From: Nemophila menziesii | Taxonomy: Eukaryota > Streptophyta > Magnoliopsida > Boraginales > Hydrophyllaceae | Length of the DNA stretch: 64,000 nucleotides | Assembly (NCBI GenBank): GCA_029959085.1 | Contig: JARWIR010000050.1 | Location: 3,844,001 to 3,908,000 of the forward strand | Reading direction: 5' to 3' | In this document: positions 44,343 through 54,359 of the stretch, piece after piece | Layout: each line of letters begins with the position of its first letter | Numbering within the stretch: the stretch's first letter is position 1 | The notes under the pieces: model-generated | The model's input: only the letters and a program-made list of their open reading frames with translations | What the model was told of the DNA's origin: nothing | Databases searched by the model: none | Made by a program: the position numbers and the translations under genes

Positions 44343-44408
44343 TAGAGGTAACGCGTCTAACTTTAAAAGACGTTAAATAAAAGTGTTGTACGGGAGACTA
44401 CCCGCAGT
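44343..44408 (+). promoter_or_regulatory. Structured noncoding block after the coding stop, element D
   Basis: Eleven bases after the stop comes the stem CGTCT (44354-44358) / AGACG (44368-44372) with loop AACTTTAAA. The next outer pair is G-T, allowed as G-U in RNA. Then TTAAATAAAAGTGTT and a second stem CGGG (44391-44394) / CCCG (44401-44404) with loop AGACTA. Confidence 0.72.
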
Positions 44409-45218
44409 TTTTTTATGTTTTTATGTTTGTAATTCATGTTTAGTTAGTTGTTTTTATTTGATATTTCATATTTGAGAAAGGTATTAGTGTTTTTGATGTT
44501 CGGGTATTAAAGAAATCGAGTTAGGTAGGAAAAAGAAATTTTTGTGCACATTCTGACCTACCCACCGGTATTTTCGTCCATATGATCAGTAAGCCGGCGG
44601 GCCAAAAAGGGGTGCCCACGGGTTCACGCGTCGGGTTTTTTGCCGATAGATGGATTTTCGAAAAATTGTGCACCGGTATGCTGGCCATACCAGCGGTATA
44701 TCGGTCAGACAAAAACACGTGCCAACGGGTCTATGAATCAAGTTTATTGCCGAGGCGAGTCGTTTCGAAGAACAGCTCACCGGTATTGCCGGTCACACCA
44801 CCGGTAAGCTGGCCCGCGCCGCTGGAGAGAGAATTTTTTTGCGATTTTTAGGTTATATAGAAGAGGAAGGTTGGTCTATTACGAATTTTACAATCCTTAA
44901 GCATCTATTTCTTCTCCAAACCTCTCCCAACTCCATTAAAGCTTTATCAAACCTTCCCCAATCATTAAAACACTACCCAATCACCATAGAAACACATCAA
45001 ATCTTTTCTCCACATCATTAGAAGGAAGATTCAACCACCCAAATCTTACCAAAACACATTGAATCCAAGAATAAAAAGCTAAATTTTCAAAATTCATCCT
45101 ACAATTTCTTAGATCCATGCCAATCCATCAAGAATCCATCTTACCCATATAGAGATTCATCATCAAAATACCTTTCCTAACCCAAATAAAGCTTGTTCAA
45201 CGAATAATCAAGGGTTTC
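44409..45218 (+). other. Spacer of element D with GC-rich island (44550-44825)
   Basis: Noncoding. The island at 44550-44825 is GC-rich with repeated ACCGGTAT / GCCGGCGG / CACCGGTA words (CCCACCGGTATT, GCACCGGTATGC, CTCACCGGTATT, CACCACCGGTAAG). The rest is the AT-rich segment common to A and E (CTCCATTAAAGCTT, CAAACCTTCCCCAATCA, ACACTACCCAATCACC). Element E begins at 45219. Confidence 0.65.
45214..45218. repeat. Target-site duplication of element E (left copy)
   Basis: GTTTC, repeated at 57700-57704 after E's 3' LTR. Confidence 0.9.
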
Positions 45219-45334
45219 TGATGTCTCCCTAATTGTTCTAAATATAAGCCCTTAGGAGACATCATTTTAGGTAGGAAATGGTCTTTTTATATTGACTTTT
45301 TTTCTTAATTCGTAATATTCATATTTCTTGTCTT
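45219..45334 (+). repeat. 5' LTR of element E, first part
   Basis: It starts TGATGTCTCCC with the 10-bp stem TGATGTCTCC / GGAGACATCA. It is cut after TTTCTTGTCTT by LINE-2 and continues at 50470. Confidence 0.9.
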
Positions 45335-45529
45335 TTTTTTATTATTAAATCAAATTTTATTAAAAATAATAATCAACTTCAAATATCCTTACAAAACTTT
45401 TAGAAGCCTATTTCTACCAAACAATGACTAGGCCCGACTTTATAACTACCCTATTACAAGCGAAATACAATAAGGTGATTACAATTGAAAATTACATTTA
45501 AAAACTTTAAAACAAGGCCCAACTAGATT

Positions 45530-48500
45530 TTAGCCCATAGTATCTTTTATTTTGTGCGCCAACTTCTCGGCCTTCTTTGTTTTAAATTTCAACCCGTTCG
45601 TTTTCACTTTGAACATTTCACTAATCTTCTTAATAATCTGCTGCTCATTAAGACAATTTCCTCCGTGAATTCTTTCATTTCTCTCATTCCAAATGCAATA
45701 AATATATGATGTAATGATAAGACTCGTTATATTTATCTTTTCCGTACCTGAGATTCCAACTACTTTCTCCACTAATTCATCCAAATTCGAGTGATTACAG
45801 CTAAAGTGACAAATTTTTAGAATGTCAGATTGTATTCTATTGGTAAAGGAACAATTTACCATTAGATGCTGCAAATCTTCAGTTTTCGCATAACAAAATA
45901 CACAAAGTGGATCAACGTTTAATCCCCAACTAATCATCCTCTGCTTTGTTGGTAACCTGTCTTGTATAGCAAGCCAAGAGATGAAAGAACATCTCGGGAT
46001 GTTAAGTTTAGACCATACAACTTTGTGCCATTTTACCTCTTCTAAATTAGCTCTTATTCTATGCAAAGTTTTTTTAAAAGAGAAGGTTTTCCCTTTACTT
46101 TCAGCCCAGATTATCACATCTTCTCCTTGTTTTAGTTTATAATCATTAACATAAGGTAACAATTTACCTACACAAGGGGGTAACCTCCATCTATTTCCAC
46201 CAAAGCAGCTATGAACTGTCCTGTCTTTGTTAATGTTGTATTTATCAAATTCAACTCCAAGATAATCTTGCACACTTTTGCCCTCAATCCAATTATCCCA
46301 CAATAGGTAGGTATTTTTACCATTTTTCACTTCATGTTATATAAAATCATAAGCAATGCTCCTGGTCTTCATTAGTTGCTTCCAAGTCCAAGAGTGGGCT
46401 TGCTTAATGTCTAAACTCCATATACACTTATCTTGTATGATATTTTTGTGCACCCAAAGACTCCATAAATTAGTCTTCTGAGAGTACATTCTCCAAAAGG
46501 TGTATAGAAGACACACTTTGTTTAAATCCTCCAAATTTTGTATGCCAAGCCCTCCATACTCTTTACCTGTGCAAATATTATTCCAAGAGATTTTAGCACC
46601 ACTTGCTCCATCTGAGTTTCCCCTCCACAAGAAACTGCTTATCTTTTGATTTAATTTATATATAACTTGTTTTGGTAACAAGAATACCCTGCACCAAAAA
46701 AGAATTTTGCTAACAAGAACACATCTTATTAACTCGGTTCTTCCAGCGTATGATAATAAATTTGAAGACCAGGCATTAATACTACTGCAAATGTTCTCCA
46801 CTAGTTTATTCCCATCATGAACAGATAGTTTCTTGGAGTTAAGGGGTACTCCAAGATACCTAACTGGCATTGAACCAATTTTAATTCCAAGAGTTGCAGA
46901 TATGTCATTCATCACAGTTTGAGTTGTTCCCCCAAAGTATAATTCACTTTTGTTGAAGTTTATGTTTAGTCCAGAGAGTCTAGAGAAGATATTTAGAGCT
47001 TCCTTTACTACACTAGCAGATTTACCATCAGCTTTTAAGAAAATCAAGACATCATCTGCAAAGATCAGATGATTCAGTTTCATTTCTCTGCATTTATGAT
47101 GATAGCTGAAGTTCTTCTTATTAGCCATATGATTGAAAAGCCCAGAGAATATTTCCATACATATAGCAAACAGATATGGAGAGATAGGGTCTCCTTGCCT
47201 AAGCCCTCTCTTCCCTTTAAAAAACCCACACGATTGACCATTTAGGCAAATAGAATATGATGGTGAACATATACACATTCTTATCCATTCAATGAACTTG
47301 CTTGGGAAATTAAAGGCATGAAGTGTGCTGATGAGAAACCTCCAATTTACACTATCATAGGCTTTTTGTAAGTCTAGATTAATAGTGCATTTAGGTGTTG
47401 AATCTTTCTTTTCATATCCCAAAACAACTTCTTGTGCAACTAGAATGTTGTCACTTATAAATCTTCCACCTACATAAGCAGCCTGATTAGGTGAGATGAT
47501 AGAATTTAATATCTTTTTGAGCCTGTTTGAGATAGCTTTGGAGATAGTCTTGTATATAGTATTCACACAAGATATTGGTCTGAACTTCTTTAAGCTTGAG
47601 GCATCTTTTTATTTTGGTAGAAGGACTAAGTTAGTAGCATTAACTTGGCTTAGTAACTGATTATTTTCCAAACATTGTTTAACTGCATCTATAAAATCTT
47701 TTCCTATAATGCTCCAAGTAGCTTTGTAAAAGCATGAATTCAGTCCATCTGGCCCTGGACTCTTATTCTCACTAATAGAGAAGAGGGCCTCTTTAATCTC
47801 ATTATCTGAGAAAGGCTTACTTAAATCTTGACCTTGCTCATCAGTTAATTGAGTGTGGATTAATCTTTTCAATGTTGATACATCACAAATTTCTTCATAT
47901 ACATCTTCAGTTCCCAGAAGATCCTTGTAGAAGCTAATAAATTCAGATTTTATTTGTTCAGCATCTGTAATTGTTTCCCCATTGTCTTTAGTTAGAACTG
48001 AGACTTTGTTTCTAGCATATCTACCTTTAATTACTTTATAGAAATAAGCCGAGTTACAATCCATATCAGTTGTAAAAGTGGCTTTAGCTTTTTGTCTTAA
48101 TATATTGTACTGTATAATCATAGCATCTTCTAAGTCCTTCTCCAAAATCTTCTCCTCCATGAGAGTATCATCATCAGTGTTACCCTCCATAATAAGAGTT
48201 TGCACCTTTGTTAGATTGCTTTTAATGGTCTTTATATTTGTTGAGTTTCTCCTGAAGTATGTATTGTTGAATATTTTCAAGGAAATTTTAGTACACTTCT
48301 GTTTATAACATAATTTGAACGTTAAATTTCCTTCAATATGCTGATTCCAGGCCTTCTTAACTGTATCAAGGAACTTCTCATGAGATGTCCAAATATTGAA
48401 GAATTTAAATGAACTTTGATAGTATCTCCTTTGTTCTCCAAATTCTATATTTAAGGCACAGTGATCTGAAGTTGAAGAAGGGGATTATTTTTTATTCATT

Positions 48501-49130
48501 TGTATCCATCCACTTTGCATTAATAAATACTCTATCAATCTTACTTGCCCTTATCTCAGTTGTGCTTTTGTTAGTCCATGTGTAGTATTGCCCTGAGTAA
48601 TTATGTTCATATAAATTTGCATCATCTAGGCAATCTGCAAATTCTAAAGCTCCATTTTCAAGCTCATCACAGTTGAGCCTATCTTGAATCTTCAGAATCT
48701 CATTAAAGTCTCCAAGAACACAAACTTTATCACTCTCATGATCCTTACTCCATTGTACAATATCAGTCCATAAACTTCTTCTATCTTTATCATCATTAAA
48801 GGCATATACAATAGCAATATAGCATATATCCTTATTTTCAATAGATTCCATCTCAATAAAAATTGCTTGAGCAGTCTCTTTAAGCAGATTAACTTTTACA
48901 TAGTCTTTGTCCCACAAAATCCATATTCTACCCGAGTCATCCTTGTTGTAGTTTTGAATCATCTCTAAGTTTGAGAAATGGGCTTTTATTATAGCAGAAA
49001 CATTACTAACTTTAACTTTAGTTCCTAGTAGTCCTACTAAGTTGACTTTATTATTAGCTAGAAAGTCTTTAACATCTAATTGACGCAAGACATTATTCAA
49101 ACCTCTTACATTCCATGTAGCTACAATCAT
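45530..49130 (-). pseudogene. LINE-2 ORF2: endonuclease and reverse transcriptase
   Basis: It starts at ATG 49130. Endonuclease at 49130-48492: MIVATWNVRGLNN, VCVLGDFNEI, YYTWTNKS, SKIDRVFIN; the SDH motif (STSDHCAL) follows in a shifted frame near 48450. Reverse transcriptase at 48280-46337: KSPGPDGLNSCFYKATW, RPISCVNTIYK, AAYVGGRFISDNI, LDLQKAYDSVNW, GLRQGDPISPYLFAI and the catalytic box LIFADDVLIFL (FADD codons at 47051-47062). C-terminal segment 46330-45530: LLWDNWIEG and the zinc finger CVFCYAKTEDLQHLMVNC. Lesions: a frameshift with stop near 48490, in-frame TAA at 47609-47611 and stop at 46337-46339. It ends KAEKLAHKIKDTMG without RNase H. Confidence 0.92.
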
Positions 49131-49240
49131 AAGTTTGGAGGTCTTGTTATTTCATTACCTCCTTCTTGATTTATGAATTCAAGGACATCTCTATCTATAT
49201 TTTCTTCATCAGTTTGCAAGTCTTTAAACTTGTTATTAGT

Positions 49241-50330
49241 TTATATGCCTGAATTGTTCATTCTTGCACTAGTTTCACCCTGATATGTTACTTGTTTTCC
49301 TCGCACGTTTTTCCATTCCTTCTCTTTATCATCAGTTTTACCTTGGTCATTAGTTTGCATACTTTTAGGCCTCCATACTTTTTGTATGTTATTACATTTA
49401 GCTTCAATGTGACCGAATTTATTACACTTCACACATAAGATCGGTTTCCAATCATATACAACTTTAACTTCGTGTAAATCTTCTTTTCCCACATCAACAT
49501 ACACTGTTTCAGGTAATTCTTCTTTAGTGTTAATCTCTACACAAACTCTTGCGTATCCTAACCTTGTTTTTGACTCTGTAATCGAATCCATCTGCAAAGG
49601 GACTCCAATTCCACTTGCAACGTAACTAAGACCCCGTTGTGTCCATAAGTTCATTGGTACGTTTATAAGTTTAGCCCATACCGGGATTCTTGTGACATCT
49701 ATAACTTCGAATTGAATATTAGGTGTGCAAGGTCTCAGTAACAGAGGTTTACCGTTTATGTGCCAAAATTGCTCCATGGCTTTGTCACAATTCTGCTGAT
49801 TCTCAAACTTGAAGACATATAGCCCTTTTCCACTTGATTTTACCTCGACTTTCCCTAATTTCTGCCACTGAAATTTAACAAAATTGGTAATAGCATAGAA
49901 GTTTGGAGGATTGTCAAGAAATTGGCCTATAAGACAATTAACCCATTGTTCATCTCCTTCGTCAAACACATCTTTCGGTGGTTTAATGACTTTCTTCGTT
50001 CCTTGTTTTTCCGGTAAGTGATAGTCAAGCTTGAAAGTCTTATCAACTCCTTTTTTGAATAGGGTTGACCACATCCTTGTTGACACTTTGTTCCGGTGTC
50101 TCTTCGACCACTTGTATCGGAGTGTTAACCGGAGTTTGAGGTTCAGATCTTTGAGCCGGTGACTGAGCTTCTACAGATTTCTGAGTTTTAGAACCTTCAC
50201 CGATTTCATTTACTGCATTCGAGATACTCGGAGAGAAGATTTCCCTTGTGATGTTGCTATATTTCGTCTTTGTTTTTGGGATCGACTTTCCATTTTGATT
50301 TACTTTGCTCGAGTTAATCAATTTAGTCAT
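49241..50330 (-). pseudogene. LINE-2 ORF1: DUF4283 / zinc-knuckle RNA-binding protein
   Basis: ORF1 proteins of plant L1 elements bind the element RNA. It starts at ATG 50330 (MTKLINSSKVNQNGKS) with a serine/proline/glutamate-rich disordered N-terminus to about residue 90. A frameshift near 50050-50090 leads to the frame 50086-49241, with WVNCLIGQFLDNPPNFYAI, VKFQWQKLGKVEV, FKFENQQNCDKAMEQFWHIN and PVWAKLINVPMNLW (the DUF4283 fold). A zinc knuckle CVKCNKFGHIEAKC precedes a charged C-terminus. The domain order is normal for plant LINE ORF1. Confidence 0.88.
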
Positions 50331-50454
50331 TATGAGATATGAACACGAGAGAGGTAAACGTTAATGGTGGGAATATTTGTTTAAGTGGTGGTCGTTTGAC
50401 TGGATAAGAATGAATGGATAATGTTTTTATGAATTTGACCTAGTGATAGATCCT

Positions 50455-51859
50455 CATATTTCTTGTCTTGATTTGATAAATTATTATTTTTAGAGCATAT
50501 TTGGTTTAATTTGTGTGTTATTGTGAAGCTTTAAAGATAATATGTAAATAAATAAGATGCCAAATCAATTCTAAGGAGTCAAGGAAAGAAGATCTTGAAG
50601 AAATCAGGAGATAGAAGGAAACAGAGTTCAATTTGGAAAAAAAAAGCTGTCAAATAAATCTGAATTTCTGCAGCTACGTCTAAAGAGGTGAATATAACTC
50701 CAAATACGAGACGATTCTGGAATATCCCTTTTAGAGGTAGATATATCTTTATGTGAGGATTCTTTTGATATCTTACGAGCCAAAAACGGCCCGGTAACGA
50801 AGGAAATATGGTCAAAACAAGTCAGCAGTATTTATCCGTATCTACTTACGAATTTGAGTTGGGCTTGGACTCTTTTACTTGGTCCCTACTCCAAGATTCC
50901 AACCTAGCACCTATATATATCAGTTCTAAACCTTAGAAAATCATCCTTTGGCTGAATAAGCTTAATATACATACATAATTTATTATAGAAGCAATCAAGA
51001 GGATCTAGAGGAGGAAGAAGCAAGAGCTAGAATTTAAATACATCAATTCATCACTTCTCCATTTCTATTCTTTGGGTAAATTAGTATTAGACCTATTTTG
51101 TCTATGAGGTATTTCTAAGCTATTTATTCAAGAGTTTTAGTAAGCATAATTTCTCTTTAGGATTGTAATTATATGAATCATTGATTATTGTTTTTCTATT
51201 TTAATTTGAATCTGGGATTTTAGTATTTAATTGAATTGGTTCTTAATTTCCATTGACTATATTCTTGTGCTTGTTTACTATCATTGGCATCGCGAATCAA
51301 GGCTAGGTTTTAGTAATTAGGCTATTCACTAGTAGCGATGATCATCCGGAAGGGGGGTTTAATTACAAAACTAGGATATAGACGTGTGGTGTCCGTTATT
51401 GACCGACAAGATTGACTAACCATGTAGCCAATTGGGTATAGATCTTTATCATCTAAACGTATATTATAATCGCCCTGACGGGGGTTAGGAGATTATAGAG
51501 TCTCGACTATTGTGAAATTTCCCATTCACCCTTATTCTTAGGAATTATAAATTCAATAGGACAGATTCATACTTGCATCTCCTTATCTTATTTGCATAAT
51601 TGTTTATTATTTATTATTTGCTTTATTAGTTAGTTAATTAGAAAACAAAATACTTCACTGCTTATCTTTGTAATTAAGACAATTAAAACTATCTATTCTA
51701 ATATTGAACATGAAGTTAGAATAATTACTTAAATCCCTGTGGAGGTGATTTTCCCGTATTTACTTATATTTTACTTGGAACGACCCGTACACTTGCGGTC
51801 TGTGGATCCTTTATTCCTTTACTTTTATTGCATTATTTTATAACACACCAGGACCCACA
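50455..51859 (+). repeat. 5' LTR of element E, second part
   Basis: It continues the LTR after the LINE-2 duplication and ends GGACCCACA next to the primer site. Compared with the 3' LTR it lacks 42 bases between two CCCTGACGGGG-type repeats (at about 51475) and lacks the MITE. Confidence 0.9.
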
Positions 51860-51866
51860 AAGTTTT

Positions 51867-51884
51867 TGGCGCCGCTGCCGAGGA
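51867..51884 (+). promoter_or_regulatory. Primer-binding site of element E
   Basis: TGGCGCCGCTGCCGAGGA, tRNA-Asp type with one change in the 3' part. Confidence 0.85.
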
Positions 51885-51990
51885 TTTATTGCGGTTATTG
51901 TATTTTGTGTTTAAGTTAGGTTGGTAGTTTTAGTTGTTTTCAGTTTTACGTTTGTTTTGTTTTAGTCTTTTTTCAGGTTTTTATTTAGGT

Positions 51991-53221
51991 ATGGAAATTT
52001 CCCCTTATCAAGAGCAACATCCAACACAAACCTGGTGTATTGAACTGCAAAACTTTATTGATGGAACACACATCTTTATGGATCTGACACGAGGGAGCTT
52101 TAGAGATCATGAAGAGAGGCTTAGGAAGCTGGAGGACTCTCTCAATCATTTCATTAAGGTTACAATGGATAATGTAGTAAAGAGTGAGGCGAAAAGCGAT
52201 GTTTCCATAACATTAGTGCAAGATATGAAACAACAACATCAATCGATGGAGCAACGATTGATGCAACTCACAAAAACAATTGAGAGGTTACAACAAAGAC
52301 CATCTTTGCAAACCGGCCAAGATACAAATATTAATCATAAGTCCAGTGAAGATAGAGATGTTCGGTCTAATGTAGTTACAGAGTTTAGCCTTCAGGAAGA
52401 GAAGAAAGTGGAATCGCCACAAGTTACACCTAGTGAACTAGAGATTCCAACAATAGAAGAATCAACCACGCTAAGCATAGATGAGACAAGTGTTGATAAG
52501 CAGGTCGGAATTGAAATTAAACCTCGTGAAGGGAAGATTACATCCATGGAAAACCCAACCAAGCGGTGTTTAGAAGGATCAAATATTGAAATCTTTGTTA
52601 GATAAGAGATAGAAGAAGAAGATACTAGGATGGATTCGCCACCTAGTACTCCATTGATGTCACCACCCAACCTTATGAAGACGAATCAGATAATTGGTGA
52701 CATTGATAAAGCATTTGTAGAGGCGTGCAAAGAAGACAAAATCTACACCCAAATGCTTGAAGGTAATACAAAAGAACTCACACCGCAACAAGTATTCACA
52801 GAAGCTGTTTTGGAAACAAATGAGAATGTGAGTGTAGAGATCGAGGTTGAAAATGTAGCCCTCATAACAAAAGAAAACTATGAAACATCCCTTGTTTTGG
52901 ACAAAACGCTCGAGGAGGTGCCCCTTGAGTTCCCCATTGTTCCAGAAGTATCTAAAGAGGTTAAAGAAAAGGACCACCACCATGAACCCGTGAATAAGAG
53001 AGCTAAAAATGAGTTGGGGTCGGAACCACGGTTGCTTGGAAGGCCTCCAAACAAGAGAATAGGCCACGAGGTTTCAATAATGTGTGGATGGGGCCATTTG
53101 TTGTTATTCGAGTAGTGACAGTAAAATTAATAGAGATACAACCTTCAGAGGTCAAAGGCTGTGAATTGTAGACATACATAACCTCACCCACTGCTGGGGA
53201 GGCTACATACTCAAGGGATAA
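51991..53221 (+). pseudogene. Element E single ORF: coiled coil, LTPQQVF linker, GPY/F-like tail
   Basis: From ATG 51991 (MEISPYQEQHPTQ) the frame is open to 53115 with only one internal stop, TAA 52603-52605. Residues about 30-120 are a long coiled coil (FRDHEERLRKLEDSLNHFI, DMKQQHQSMEQRLMQLTKTI). Then comes a serine/glutamate-rich part, and the linker shared with A and D (MDSPPSTPLMSPP, GDIDKAFVEACKEDKIYTQM, KELTPQQVFTEAV). A frameshift near 53020 moves the GPY/F-like tail to another frame (VAWKASKQENRPRG, WMGPFVVIRVVTVKLIEIQP), and another leads to DIHNLTHCWGGYILKG, stop 53219-53221. No Gag capsid, zinc knuckle or protease is present. Function unknown. Confidence 0.7.
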
Positions 53222-53290
53222 TGGAGGTAACCCGTCAAACTTTAAATGACGTTAAATAAAAGTGCTCTTGGGAGACACCCCAAAAGTTTT
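53222..53290 (+). promoter_or_regulatory. Structured noncoding block after the coding stop, element E
   Basis: The stem is CGTCA (53233-53237) / TGACG (53247-53251) with the loop AACTTTAAA, identical to D's loop. The loop-closing pair is A-T where A, B and D have T-A, a compensatory change. TTAAATAAAAGTGCTCTTGG and a second stem GGG / CCC around AGACA follow. Confidence 0.75.
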
Positions 53291-54160
53291 AACTGCTTTA
53301 TAGTTTGGTTTTTTTAGTGTGTATTAGTTAGTTTATGTGTTTTTAAGTGCATATTGCAGTATTGAGGAAGGTTTGAGTGTCTTTGATGTGTAGGTATGCA
53401 AAGGTTCGAGTTTGGGGTGAAAACCTGGAAAATTTTTGGAAGGCTTGGACAGATTATTTTGCGGTACACCGCAGGTATTCGCGGTGCACCGCACCTATCA
53501 GCGTGGATTATTTTTTAAAACTTCGAACTAGCCTAACTTCGCGCTCGAGTACCGGAATTAACTTTTTCTCGAGTCTGAATCGCATATTTTTCCGAGATCT
53601 ATCCAATGGAGTTGAGAAACCCTGAGTTGGAGATAAAATAAAGAACCTATTTTTTCGTGGCATCTAGAGATTTCATACGGTGTACCGCAGGATCAGTCTG
53701 GTGCACCGTAGGTTAAAAACCGTGGCTATGGTTTTCAAAAACGGTATATTTCGGAAGAGTATGAGACCAGCTACCCAAAACCGTATCGACAACTCGCGAC
53801 TACGGGTTTTCAACCCTTGAATCTGGTGTACCGCGCCATCCGTCAGGTGCACCGCAGCCCACCGCCAGAAAATTTGTTAAAATGGTTTGAAGATTGAGGT
53901 TAGTGAACAGTTACGAGTTTCCGAATCCTTAAGCCTCACTTTCTTCCCCATTCTCCCCAAACTCCATTAAAGTTTCAACTTTCACCAAACATCAAAACAC
54001 TACCCAATCACTAGAAATTCACATCCAAATCCTTTCCCACATCATTATAAAGAAGATTCAACCACCCACATCATATCAAAACACCTAGAATCCAAGAATC
54101 AAAAGCCAAAATTTCTAAATCTTAGCCGAACCATTTTTTAAATCCAAACCAATCAAGCAG
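53291..54160 (+). other. Spacer of element E with GC-rich palindromes (53455-53870)
   Basis: Noncoding. Perfect 12-bp palindromes GCGGTACACCGC (53461-53472) and GCGGTGCACCGC (53481-53492) lead the island. Variants are ACGGTGTACCGCAG, GGTGCACCGTAGG, GGTGTACCGCGCC and GGTGCACCGCAGC further on to about 53865. The AT-rich part from 53890 matches D's spacer (CTCCATTAAAG, CATCAAAACACTACCCAATC). Confidence 0.7.
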
Positions 54161-54359
54161 TAAGGTATTGGGTTCTGTTGAGAAGAAATATGTGAAAATG
54201 AAGTTGAAGAAGATGAAAAGTAAGAGATTTCTATAGTGTGATTGATTAGGATGGAGCATAAGAGGATGTAAGGGAAAGAGAAATTGGTGTTACTAGAAGG
54301 TTACATACAAGAAAAACGTTGTCCGGGTATTGATCATGCGAGGCAATAGCCTCGAAGAG
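54161..54359 (+). pseudogene. Element E env-position ORF, internally deleted
   Basis: Only the two ends of the env-position ORF survive. GTAAGGTATTGGGTTCTGTTG at the start matches D at 57800, and GATCATGCGAGGCAATAG at the end matches D's last codons at 58941-58958. About 1 kb of D's ORF is represented by some 170 unrelated-looking bases. No protein can be made. Confidence 0.7.

Larger units (their letters stand above)
45335..50454 (-). mobile_element. LINE-2: near full-length L1-type LINE in the 5' LTR of element E
   Basis: A minus-strand LINE of 5,120 bp flanked by a 15-bp duplication, CATATTTCTTGTCTT (45320-45334 and 50455-50469). From 50454 leftwards: a 5' UTR of about 120 bases, ORF1 (50330-49241), ORF2 (49130-45530), a short 3' UTR and an AATAATAAAAAA tail at the left edge. 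ORF2 holds endonuclease, reverse transcriptase and the zinc-finger region but no RNase H. Frameshifts and stops inactivate both ORFs, but the length suggests little 5' truncation. It postdates E. Confidence 0.93.
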
